Of a DNA stretch of 64,000 bases, positions 27,962 through 37,631 are shown piece by piece. How positions within the stretch are numbered: the first letter of the stretch is position 1; every line of letters begins with the position of its first letter. Origin of the DNA: Candidatus Planktophila vernalis (GTDB lineage Bacteria > Actinomycetota > Actinomycetes > Nanopelagicales > Nanopelagicaceae); assembly GCF_002288185.1 (NCBI RefSeq), contig NZ_CP016776.1, forward strand, positions 1 to 64,000. Direction: 5' to 3'. The notes below the pieces were generated by a model, which made no database searches, was not told the origin of the DNA, and was given only the letters and a program-made list of their open reading frames with translations. The position numbers and the translations under genes were made by a program.

Positions 27962-29179
27962 TCTGTGGGCTTCGGCAACACGTGCAACACCGATCATGTG
28001 AGCTGCTTCTCGCCAAGAAACCTTTTTATCTTTAGCCATATGCTCGACTTCTCTAAATGACTTCATCATGATGTCATTAAGGTTTTGCTTAACCTCATCA
28101 GCGCTCCAGAAGTAGTTTTGCTTATCCTGGACCCATTCAAAGTAAGAAACGATTACACCGCCTGAGTTAGCCAAGATATCTGGCACAACCAACACTTTGT
28201 TGTCATTAAGAATCTGATCTCCGCCAGGAGTTGTTGGGGCGTTAGCGCCTTCAACAATGATCTTGGCTTTAATTCCGCTGGCAGTTTTCTCAGTAACAGA
28301 GTCAGCTAAGGCTGCAGGGATAAGAACATCAACATCTAAGTGAAGTAGTTCTTCCTGTGTGATTTTGTCTGTGCCAGGCATATTCAGGTTGCCGTTTGCT
28401 TGGAAGTATTTCCACAGATCTGCAACAGATGAGAATCCTGTAACACCACCGCTAACATCACTAACTGCAACAACTTTAAGACCTAGGTTTTCAAGGGCGA
28501 TAGCAGCCCAGTAACCCACTTTTCCAAAGCCTTGAATAGCAACAGTTGCACCTTTTTGATCAATTCCTTTAACTCTAAGTGCTTCTATGGTTGAGATTGC
28601 AACACCATCACCAGTTGCAGATGTGCGACCAAGTGAGCCACCTAAAACAATTGGTTTGCCAGTAACAACTCCTGGAACAGAAAAGCCTGCATTAACTGAA
28701 TATGTGTCCATCATCCAGGCCATGTTGCGCTCATCAGTTCCAACATCAGGTGCTGGAATATCGCGCTCTGGTCCAATGATGGGCAAGATCTCTGATGTGT
28801 AGCGACGGGTGAGGCGCTCGTTCTCTCCTAAAGAAAGTGTGTGCGCATCAACTGCAATGCCACCTTTAGCGCCGCCGTAAGGCAAGTTAGTAAGTGCGCA
28901 TTTCCATGTCATCAACATGGCAAGAGCAACGGTTTCATCCATATCTATATCTGGGTGAAAGCGAACACCGCCCTTTGAAGGACCACGTGTTGTTGAGTAT
29001 TGAACGCGAAAACCTTTATACATCTCCACATTTCCGTTATCGCGCCTAAGTGGAACTGCTACTTCAAGGATGCGACGAGGTGTGGAAAGGGTTTGCCAAT
29101 CATTTTCGGTAAGTTGTAGTAATTCAACAGCTCGACGCAACTGCGTCCGAGCGGTTTGAAGAGCTGACTCCGTTGTCAT
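27941..29179 (-). CDS. gdhA: Glutamate dehydrogenase (Glu/Leu/Phe/Val family)
   Basis: This enzyme interconverts glutamate and 2-oxoglutarate plus ammonia. The 412-residue protein fits the short hexameric NAD-type class. The N-terminal catalytic domain has GGVRFHPDIDMDE, MTWKCALTNLPYGGAKGGI (catalytic Lys) and DIPAPDVGTDERNMAWMMD. The nucleotide fold contains VAIQGFGKVGYWAA and the C-terminus has EGANAPTTP. A purine-rich stretch (ggaaagaag) precedes the ATG. It lies 20 bp downstream of the class III aminotransferase on the same strand, so the pair is probably co-transcribed: transamination would yield glutamate and this enzyme would regenerate 2-oxoglutarate. Cofactor choice cannot be set from reading alone. 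Confidence 0.93.
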   Translation of the reverse strand: MTTESALQTARTQLRRAVELLQLTENDWQTLSTPRRILEVAVPLRRDNGNVEMYKGFRVQYSTTRGPSKGGVRFHPDIDMDETVALAMLMTWKCALTNLPYGGAKGGIAVDAHTLSLGENERLTRRYTSEILPIIGPERDIPAPDVGTDERNMAWMMDTYSVNAGFSVPGVVTGKPIVLGGSLGRTSATGDGVAISTIEALRVKGIDQKGATVAIQGFGKVGYWAAIALENLGLKVVAVSDVSGGVTGFSSVADLWKYFQANGNLNMPGTDKITQEELLHLDVDVLIPAALADSVTEKTASGIKAKIIVEGANAPTTPGGDQILNDNKVLVVPDILANSGGVIVSYFEWVQDKQNYFWSADEVKQNLNDIMMKSFREVEHMAKDKKVSWREAAHMIGVARVAEAHRLRGLYP

Positions 29180-29199
29180 TTTCTTCTTTCCGTTAGTTT

Positions 29200-30594
29200 T
29201 TATGAACGCAAAGCTTTAGCAAAGGATTCGAAATCCTCCACCAAAATATCAACTTCCTTTTGACCGTGAGCCAACGAGATTAACCACTGCTCATCTAATC
29301 CCGGAGGCGTAATGATTCCGCGGTTAAGTGACCACAGCCATGAAAGCTCAGCAACAGCAAAGTCTGTGGCTTTGTAATCACGGTAGTTACGAACAGGCTC
29401 TGTGGACCAAGTAATACAGCCCTTCACACCAAAACCAACAGTGTGTGCTGGTAGTTGGTACTGCTCAATGATTGCATTGATGCGATCTAGTGCTTGTTGG
29501 TTAAAACCTTCAGCCTTTGCAAGTGATTCTTCGGTAAAGATCACATCAGCTGCGCGAACACCAGCCATTGCAAGGGGATTACCGTTAAATGTTCCAAAGT
29601 GGGCCATTTTTCCATTAGTAACAAAGTCCATGTACTTCTTCTTGCCACCAAAGGCAGCCAAAGTAAGTCCGCCACCAATTGATTTTGCAAGGGTAATTAA
29701 GTCTGGAGTAACACCTAAGCGCTGGGCAGCGCCTTGATGTCCTGCAGTTAAACCTGTTTTAACTTCATCAAAGATCAAAACAACGTTGTATTCATCGCAA
29801 AGTTCGCGAACTCGCTCTAAGTAACCTTCATCAGGCAAAACGATGCCTAGGTTTTCTAGAACTGGTTCAAGGATGAAACAAGCAATAGAAGATCCATGCT
29901 TTTTGAATGTGCGCTCTAGAGCATCTGCGTTGTTATAAGGAACAACGTAGATCTCACCAGGCACGATTCCTTCTGGAACGTGTGCGATTGGATCATTCTC
30001 ATCACCGATCTTGTCGATAGGTGGTTTACTAGAGACTACAAATGGGTCATAGCTACCGTGATAACCGCCCTCAATTTTAACTATTGCATTCTTATCTGTT
30101 GCAGCGCGTGCTGTGCGAACGGCATACATTGTTGATTCAGTTCCTGAGTTAGTGAAACGAACTAGATCAATACCAAAGCGGCGACAGATGCGCTCTGCAG
30201 CATCAGTTGAAATAGGAGAAGGGGTGACAAAGAGAGTTCCACTCTCGAGTGCCTTCTTTACCTCTTCAACGATTACTGGGTTCAGGTGACCTGCCAGCAT
30301 GGCACCAAAGCCCATGGAGAGATCGAGGAGCTGGCGACCATCAACATCTGTCATCCAGGCGCCCTTAGCGCTCACGATGGAGATTGGATATGGGTCCCAG
30401 TGCTGGAAGCTTGAAGTTACGCCCATAGGCAATGACTTGAGAGCACGACGACTTTCTTCAGCGCTCTTGCCAGTTTGCTTGGTGAATAACTCCCATTCAG
30501 CTTTCAGGAGTTCGGCTACTCGCTCAGGTGAGACAGGAGTAGATGTTGAAGGAACGAATCTAAATGTTTCTCTGTGATTAGTTTGGGTAATCAT
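29200..30594 (-). CDS. Class III aminotransferase, glutamate-1-semialdehyde aminomutase-like
   Basis: A PLP-dependent class III enzyme. The 464-residue protein shows GFGAMLAGHLNPVI, TNSGTESTMYAVRTAR (cofactor phosphate), the GSA-aminomutase-like segment EGGYHGSYD, FDEVKTG (PLP aspartate) and TLAKSIGGG with the Schiff-base lysine. The closest recognisable group is HemL-like, but the protein is longer at the N-terminus than true HemL. It sits beside glutamate dehydrogenase rather than haem genes, so a catabolic aminotransferase acting on an amino acid or amine is more likely than tetrapyrrole synthesis. The substrate is unknown. A 7-bp inverted repeat upstream may be its operator. Confidence 0.8.
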   Translation of the reverse strand: MITQTNHRETFRFVPSTSTPVSPERVAELLKAEWELFTKQTGKSAEESRRALKSLPMGVTSSFQHWDPYPISIVSAKGAWMTDVDGRQLLDLSMGFGAMLAGHLNPVIVEEVKKALESGTLFVTPSPISTDAAERICRRFGIDLVRFTNSGTESTMYAVRTARAATDKNAIVKIEGGYHGSYDPFVVSSKPPIDKIGDENDPIAHVPEGIVPGEIYVVPYNNADALERTFKKHGSSIACFILEPVLENLGIVLPDEGYLERVRELCDEYNVVLIFDEVKTGLTAGHQGAAQRLGVTPDLITLAKSIGGGLTLAAFGGKKKYMDFVTNGKMAHFGTFNGNPLAMAGVRAADVIFTEESLAKAEGFNQQALDRINAIIEQYQLPAHTVGFGVKGCITWSTEPVRNYRDYKATDFAVAELSWLWSLNRGIITPPGLDEQWLISLAHGQKEVDILVEDFESFAKALRS

Positions 30595-30664
30595 TGGTAA
30601 AACTTGTACGGCAAAGGTTTCAGCTTTTGAAACTCGTTTGAGAAGTACTCTCCCGGTTCATTTT

Positions 30665-30682
30665 TTAGTCCGTTTGGACTAA
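30665..30682. promoter_or_regulatory. Perfect inverted repeat upstream of the aminotransferase gene
   Basis: TTAGTCC-GTTT-GGACTAA is a perfect 7-bp inverted repeat centred about 80 bp upstream of the aminotransferase start. It could bind a dimeric regulator of the aminotransferase-dehydrogenase unit. On the minus strand it is followed by an A-run rather than a T-run, so it is not a terminator in that direction. No regulator gene is adjacent. Confidence 0.4.
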
Positions 30683-30743
30683 GGCTTAAGTATCTCATGC
30701 CGTTTTTTAAATGCAACCCCCAAAAAAACCGGGTGTGTCATGC

Positions 30744-30771
30744 GGGAAAAAAGGGAAAAAAGGGAAAAAAA
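30744..30771 (+). repeat. Tandem 9-bp repeat GGGAAAAAA x3
   Basis: Three exact copies of GGGAAAAAA start at 30744, 30753 and 30762, forming a homopurine tract in the gap between two minus-strand transcription units. Read on the minus strand, the tract is TTTTTTCCC repeated, just after the short stem GCG-TTAG-CGC at the permease stop. It could therefore act as a terminator tail for the exporter operon. The gap 30595-30783 contains no credible gene. Confidence 0.7.
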
Positions 30772-30783
30772 GTTAAAAAAGCG

Positions 30784-31596
30784 TTAGCGCAAGAAAAGTG
30801 CACGCAATCGGCGGGATGTTACAAAAAGTCCTATTCCGATCATTACAACAAAATAAGTAACATGCACGAAAACTCCAGAGTTTATTTCCCCAAACCAAAA
30901 AGCGCGTACTAGCTCAATTCCATGCCATAGAGGCAAAGCCATGATGACTTTTTCTAGCCAATCTGGATAAACAGAGATTGGATAGAGAGATCCGGAGAAC
31001 AAAGTCATTGGAAGTAAGACAAAGTTAATGAAGCCCATTTGTTGGTAAGTCTTAAAGTAAGAAGTGATTGCCATTCCAAATGAGGCAAAACCAAATGCAA
31101 CAAGAGAAGCTGCAGGGATTGCCAAGATTGCCCAGACGCTTGGCGTTAATCCAAGAGCTGTAACAACAGTTAGGAAGCCAATGGAGTACACAAGGCCTCT
31201 AATCAAAGCCCAAGTGATTTCACCCAGTGCGATATCAAGAGGCCCAAGTGGAGTTGAAAGCATTGTCTTATACAACTTTGATTCATTAAGTTTCCAGAAA
31301 ACATTCCAGGTTGAATCATAAATCGCACCGTTCATTGCACTATTTGCAAGTAACCCTGGTGCGATGAACAAGGTGTAATCAATAGTTTTGCTTCCTGTGG
31401 TCACATCTCCAACAAGGCTTCCCATTCCATAGCCAAAAGCCAACAAGAAAAGAACCGGCTCAACAAAACCTGTAACAACGGGAATCCAATTAGTAGATCT
31501 AAAGGCAATCCAACCGCGCTCTAGCAACACGTAAGGCCGACCCGCATACATAGCTGTTGATTTACGGTTCATTGCGATATCTACAGCGTTACTCAC
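30784..31596 (-). CDS. ABC-2 type exporter permease (second)
   Basis: A 270-residue membrane protein of the ABC-2/DrrB permease family with six predicted helices. Family features include SAMNGAIYDSTWNVFWKLNESKLYKTMLSTPLGPLDIALGEI and the conserved helix region LPMTLFSGSLYPIS near the C-terminus. It differs from the other 270-residue permease beside it, so the two likely form a heterodimer with two copies of the ATPase. It is the last gene of a three-gene operon joined by 4-bp overlaps. The exported substrate (lipid, sugar or drug) cannot be inferred. Confidence 0.88.
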   Translation of the reverse strand: MSNAVDIAMNRKSTAMYAGRPYVLLERGWIAFRSTNWIPVVTGFVEPVLFLLAFGYGMGSLVGDVTTGSKTIDYTLFIAPGLLANSAMNGAIYDSTWNVFWKLNESKLYKTMLSTPLGPLDIALGEITWALIRGLVYSIGFLTVVTALGLTPSVWAILAIPAASLVAFGFASFGMAITSYFKTYQQMGFINFVLLPMTLFSGSLYPISVYPDWLEKVIMALPLWHGIELVRAFWFGEINSGVFVHVTYFVVMIGIGLFVTSRRLRALFLR

Positions 31597-32405
31597 TTTG
31601 ATAACCGCCGTTCAAATTGGCGAGTAGCAAGGACTAGACCAATGACAAGCAAGGTAAGAAGGAACACAAGGTGCACAACAACCATTGTGCTGCTAATTCC
31701 ATAATCAAAAGCAGACTCACGGCCTAGCTCGGTTGCATGCCACAGTGGTGAAATCCATCCAATAGGCTGCAAATACACCGGCATTGATGTCAAAGGAAAG
31801 AAAGTTCCAGAAAACAAGAACATCGGCATAATGACCAAGCGACCTAGTATGTTGAAGAATTGATCTTCTTTTTCAATTTTTGCTGCTGCAAACAACATCA
31901 GTGCACCAAAAGCACCGCCACCTAAAACGGCAATAGGCACTAGCAAGATACTGATTCCAAAGTCAACAACATTAAAGGCAAGCAAGAGAATGTAGTAAGC
32001 GATTACCGCAAAGAGCGCACGGCAAAGGGCGGCAAGATAAACACCGATTGCGATCTGTCGACCAGTTATTGGAGTTGAGTTTTGCGCGAAGAAAAGCTTG
32101 CGCCATTTAAAGCCCTCAATAGTAGGAAAGACCGTTTCATCCATGATTCCCGTGATGGCAGTGTTAGCCAATAGGGCAGGTGCGATGAAAGCTATGTATT
32201 TAATGCCATTTGTTCCACTTGTGCCCGATCCTTGTTCAACCATAACGCCAATACCAATACCCACTGCGATTAAGTAAAACAGTGGATTTCCGATATCCAC
32301 GGCTGCGATGATGGTTCGCCACTTAGACATGGATTTCAAACGTGCCGCAGCTATATACAAAGCTCCAAAACGTTCAATAGTAGGAACATCAATACCCGCG
32401 TTCAT
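31593..32405 (-). CDS. ABC-2 type exporter permease (first)
   Basis: A 270-residue DrrB-like permease with six predicted membrane helices, overlapping the ATPase gene and the second permease by four bases each. It has the corresponding ABC-2 features SGITGIMDETVFPTIEGFKWRKLFFA-like coupling region (about residues 95-125) and MPMFLFSGTFFPLTSMP. The likely product is one half of the membrane channel of the exporter. Confidence 0.88.
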   Translation of the reverse strand: MNAGIDVPTIERFGALYIAAARLKSMSKWRTIIAAVDIGNPLFYLIAVGIGIGVMVEQGSGTSGTNGIKYIAFIAPALLANTAITGIMDETVFPTIEGFKWRKLFFAQNSTPITGRQIAIGVYLAALCRALFAVIAYYILLLAFNVVDFGISILLVPIAVLGGGAFGALMLFAAAKIEKEDQFFNILGRLVIMPMFLFSGTFFPLTSMPVYLQPIGWISPLWHATELGRESAFDYGISSTMVVVHLVFLLTLLVIGLVLATRQFERRLSK

Positions 32406-33328
32406 TCAATCAAAGTTCTTCCAGTTAGGCGCAAGAAGACATCTTCAAGTGAGCTTCTGCGAACAAGTGAAGTAGTTGCATGCATTCCAGCGTGAGTGAT
32501 TTTTTCAAGGAGTTTTTCGCCATCTTCTGTGTACATCAAGATGCGATCTGGCAGGGTCTCCATGCGCTCACACATCGTTGCAAGTTGCGGAGCAACCTCT
32601 TTATTGCGATCACTTCCAAATCGAACTTCTAGTACCTCTTTACTTGAATACTGCTTAATCAAAGATGCGGGTGATCCTTCGGCCATGATTGAACCTTTGT
32701 CCATCACAACTAGGCGATCACATAATTGTTCTGCTTCATCCATAAAGTGTGTAGTTAGAACAAGTGTTACACCTTGTTCCTTCAGACGGAACAAGCGATC
32801 CCAGAGAATATGGCGCGCTTGAGGATCTAAACCAGTAGTTGGTTCATCCAATAACAAAATATCTGGTTCACTCACAAGGCCGCGGGCAATTGTTAAACGG
32901 CGCTTCATTCCACCACTGAGCGCTTCGACCTTCACATCACGCTTTTCTTCTAATTGTGCAAACTCAAGAAGTTCTTCGATCTTGTTTTTAATAAACTTCT
33001 TTGACAAACCAAAGTAACGCCCATAAATATAAAGGTTTTCACTCACAGTGAGTTCGCCATCGAGATTATCTTGCTGGGGTACAACTCCAAGGTGGGCACG
33101 TACAAGAGGCCCAAATAATTCAGGATCTTTACCGAGGATTTCTACGGTTCCACTTGTGCGCTGTGATGTTGCGGCAAGAACACGCATAGTCGTTGATTTA
33201 CCCGCACCGTTGGGGCCAAGGAGTCCAAAGGACTCACCCTTAGCCACATCGAAGTCGATGCCGTTTACAGCGGTGAAATCCCCAAAAACCTTGGTTAAAC
33301 CACGTACAGATATGAGTGGATTAGACAT
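32402..33328 (-). CDS. ABC exporter ATPase, DrrA-like
   Basis: The ATP-hydrolysing subunit of the exporter. The 308-residue protein has one ABC domain with Walker A GPNGAGKSTTMRVL, Q-loop PQQDNL, signature LSGGMKRRL, Walker B DILLLDEPTTGLDP and the switch His in LTTHFMDEAEQL. A C-terminal DrrA-type extension of about 90 residues follows. The first gene of the three-gene operon; a TAGAAT -10 element ends six bases before its ATG. Confidence 0.94.
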   Translation of the reverse strand: MSNPLISVRGLTKVFGDFTAVNGIDFDVAKGESFGLLGPNGAGKSTTMRVLAATSQRTSGTVEILGKDPELFGPLVRAHLGVVPQQDNLDGELTVSENLYIYGRYFGLSKKFIKNKIEELLEFAQLEEKRDVKVEALSGGMKRRLTIARGLVSEPDILLLDEPTTGLDPQARHILWDRLFRLKEQGVTLVLTTHFMDEAEQLCDRLVVMDKGSIMAEGSPASLIKQYSSKEVLEVRFGSDRNKEVAPQLATMCERMETLPDRILMYTEDGEKLLEKITHAGMHATTSLVRRSSLEDVFLRLTGRTLIE

Positions 33329-34796
<1,468 letters not shown>

Positions 34797-34797
<1 letters not shown>

Positions 34798-36209
34798 TGT
34801 CTAAACCCACAATCATCCTTGCAACCAGCAATGGTGTTGGAATGGGCCATTTGGCACGAGCTAGCGCCGTTGCACTGGCATTAAAGCCAGTTGCTAATCC
34901 AATTATTGTTTCAATGGCTGGCGGCATTGCAGAGATTCCTTCCTTTATGGGTATTCGCTGCGAATACATCCCAGGACGAGATCGCTTATGGATGTCTCGC
35001 GAAAAGTGGGATGCATACCTACGCGATCGTCTTTTAGCGTTAGTTGATGAAACCGATGCAAAAGTTTTATCGTTTGATGGTGTTGTTCCTTATCCAGGTG
35101 TAATAGCTGCACGTAATGTAAACCCGAAGTTAAAACTTGTCTGGGTTCGTCGTGGACTATGGCAAAAGAAGCCACAGCGCTTCATTTTAGGTTTACAAGC
35201 AAAGATGATGGATGCAATTGTTGAACCAGGAGATATTGCCCGCGCTTATGATTTTGGTCCAACATCAAAGCGCAAAGACTCTGTTTTAACATCTCCTGTT
35301 TCACTTTTTAGAAAAGAAGATGCGCTATCTCGCGAAGATGCTCGCAAAGCCTTAGGTCTTGATCAAAACCGTCCAGTTGCTTTAGTTCAACTTGGCACAG
35401 GCGATAGCGATGTGAACCACAAAATGACAGCAGCTCTTGAAGGCCTACTTGGCTGGAAAGATTTACAAGTGATTTTAACTAAGGCTCCGATTGATAAAGA
35501 TGGAAACTCTTTAGCTCCAGAGGGCCTAGACATTAAAGTGGCGCGCTATTTCCCACTAGCAAAGGTGTTGCATGCATTTGATGCAGGTATTTGTGCAACG
35601 GGATATAACGGTGTGCACGAATTGTTGCCCGCACAAGTACCAACAGTCTTTGTTTCAAATATCCGTGGAACCGATGATCAAGAGGCTCGTGCCCGTTGGT
35701 GTCATGATTTTGGTTATGCACTACGTGCAGATCAAGCAGATTTAGCTGACATTACAAAGACCGTTAAGAAATTGCAGGATCCACAAGTACGTGCAGCCTT
35801 ATCGGCAAAGTGCGCAGAACTTCCTCAAACAACTGGTGGACAAGAGATTGCAGATATTTTGTATGCACTTGCTACTGAGCAAGTAGCAGCAAAAGCCAAG
35901 ACTTTTACTTTCATCCGCTTAATGGCACAAGATCACATCAATCGTGGATTACGCCATGTTGCTAACTTAGGGTTACGAAGAGTTGCGCTGGTATATCGAT
36001 TCCTTAACCCACATATTGTTGTTCAAGTTACTAAGCAAGATCCTCCTACATTTGGAGATTCAACCGATTCTGCCGAACTACATAAGCTGATTAAATCTGC
36101 CAGCAGATTTGAACATTTGATTACTGGTGCATCACCTGCTTATGTGGCGAAGCGTAAAGAGATCGCAAAAACTGCTTATGGCGATTTAGTGGAGATCATT
36201 AAGAAGTAA
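34797..36209 (+). CDS. GT-B fold glycosyltransferase, MurG/GT28-like
   Basis: A 470-residue protein with the two-domain GT-B pattern. The N-terminal domain opens with the Gly-rich motif SNGVGMGHLARA. The C-terminal donor-binding half contains ATGYNGVHELLPAQVPTVFVSN followed by DDQEARA, similar to family-28 glycosyltransferases such as MurG. The last 110 residues extend beyond the catalytic core and are basic. I do not recognise a specific substrate; teichoic-acid-like, lipid or polysaccharide glycosylation are possible. The start ATG overlaps the guaB1 stop by one base; the link to guaB1 is transcriptional and need not mean shared function. Confidence 0.72.
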
Positions 36210-36252
36210 TTGCTAGCTGTTAGTAAAACATGCGAGATCTCTTGCCTGCACA

Positions 36253-36258
36253 TAGAAT
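36253..36258 (+). promoter_or_regulatory. -10 element of leaderless nitroreductase promoter
   Basis: TAGAAT ends six bases before the ATG at 36265. It lies in a 55-bp gap with no other feature seen. Confidence 0.5.
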
Positions 36259-36264
36259 ATGTAA

Positions 36265-36840
36265 ATGATGAAAGCACAGACAGCAGTAGAAATTAATGAA
36301 GTATTAGCCAATAGACGTAGCCCACGCTCCTTAGATGCAACGGCAGTTCTATCAAAAGATGATCTATTGGCAGTTTTAGAAGCTGCACGCTGGGCGCCTT
36401 CTGCATCTAATGGGCAACCATGGAGATTTTATGTCGGCCAACGCGGGGATGAAGTATTTGCACAGATACTTGATTCGCTTGCTCCTTTTAATCAGGGATG
36501 GGCCCACCGATCATCTGTGTTAATAGTTGTTGCTGGCGTTCACACGCGCGAAGACGGAACACCTAATAAGGGCTATCTCTATGACTGCGGTCTTGCTGTT
36601 GCTCAAATGGTTGTTGAAACACACGACCGCGGACTTGTTGCTCATCAAATGACTGGCTTTGATCCAGAAAAAGCTGCGCAAAATCTAGGAATAGATGCAT
36701 CACTTCTTCCTGTTGCAGTTATAGCAATTGGTAAACAAGCATCAGCCGAGCAATTAGAGGGACCTTTGCTGGAGCGTGAAAATGCACCGCGTGAGCGCAA
36801 AGCGCTAGAAGAGATTGTGGTTAAAGGTTTACCGAATTAA
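36265..36840 (+). CDS. Nitroreductase family protein
   Basis: A flavin-dependent oxidoreductase of the NADH oxidase/nitroreductase fold. The 191-residue protein shows RRSPRSLD (FMN phosphate binding), RWAPSASNGQPWRFYV and a C-terminal LLPVAVIAIGK. Members reduce quinones, nitro compounds or enones with NAD(P)H; the natural substrate here is unknown. A second ATG follows the first directly; the -10 spacing favours the first. The stop overlaps the convergent kynA stop by four bases. Confidence 0.88.
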   Translation: MMKAQTAVEINEVLANRRSPRSLDATAVLSKDDLLAVLEAARWAPSASNGQPWRFYVGQRGDEVFAQILDSLAPFNQGWAHRSSVLIVVAGVHTREDGTPNKGYLYDCGLAVAQMVVETHDRGLVAHQMTGFDPEKAAQNLGIDASLLPVAVIAIGKQASAEQLEGPLLERENAPRERKALEEIVVKGLPN

Positions 36841-37631
36841 AAGCGTGAACGGATCTCCCACAGATCTTTAAAGACTGGTGCAAACAAAGTACTCGCTAGA
36901 TATTCCACACCGCTAGAACCACCAGTACCAATTTTGTGTCCAATGGTTCGCTCCACCATCTTCACGTGGCGATAGCGCCACTCTTGCATACCCTCGTCAA
37001 TATCAACTAAGCGCTCACAAATCATTGCACTCTCTGGGTCTTTAGTATGAACTTCCAGTAATACATCCTGAACACGCAAATTAGCCTCATAAGGCAATGA
37101 ACGATCGCGTTCTAATACATCGGTTGGAATTGCATGTCCGCGCTTTGCTAAATAAGCCAAAGCTGAATCCCAGACTGAATTACCTGCAGTGATTAGCGCA
37201 ATCTCAGCTTGAATTGCCGGTGGCAGGTGTCCAGCCATTTTTGTATCGCGCCGACCAAGCAAAGCTTCTACTTTTCTAAATTGCGCGGACTGGAAACCAC
37301 TTGAGGATGAAAGATATGAACGGAAAGCATTGAACTGCAAAGGCGTCATAGTTTCCAAGATATCGATCTGTGTCACACAGACTTTAAGAATTGTGCGGAT
37401 ACGTCCCAAAATCGCTAGAGAATAATGAGTGTCCCCAGATTCCATTGCACGCTGTGCTTCTGCGAATTCATGAATGATTTGTTTGAACCACAGTTCATAA
37501 GTTTGGTGAATGATGATAAAAAGCATTTCATCATGTTCAGGTCCTTGTGAGAGAGGGCGTTGTAGGCTTAAGAGTTCATCTACGGCTAAATAAGATGTGT
37601 ATGTCAGTGCTGAATCGAAGTTTTCGCTCAT
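36837..37631 (-). CDS. kynA: Tryptophan 2,3-dioxygenase
   Basis: The haem enzyme opens the tryptophan ring to give N-formylkynurenine, the first step of tryptophan breakdown. The 264-residue protein shows the family stretches MLFIIIHQTYELWFKQIIHE, TPLQFNAFRSYLSSSSGFQS and RYRHVKMVERTIGHKIGTGGSSGVEYL, which include the haem and substrate contacts. The gene overlaps kynU by four bases, so the two enzymes are made from one message. The formamidase that should act between them is not in the window. Confidence 0.96.
   Translation of the reverse strand: MSENFDSALTYTSYLAVDELLSLQRPLSQGPEHDEMLFIIIHQTYELWFKQIIHEFAEAQRAMESGDTHYSLAILGRIRTILKVCVTQIDILETMTPLQFNAFRSYLSSSSGFQSAQFRKVEALLGRRDTKMAGHLPPAIQAEIALITAGNSVWDSALAYLAKRGHAIPTDVLERDRSLPYEANLRVQDVLLEVHTKDPESAMICERLVDIDEGMQEWRYRHVKMVERTIGHKIGTGGSSGVEYLASTLFAPVFKDLWEIRSRF

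Noticed and set aside
30697-30912. A lysine-rich 71-codon frame on the plus strand
   Set aside because: It results from the GGGAAAAAA repeat and then runs antisense through the permease gene; no ribosome site.
30784-32405. The two 270-residue permeases as a recent gene duplication
   Set aside because: Equal length is a coincidence; the sequences differ almost throughout and look like two separate subunits.
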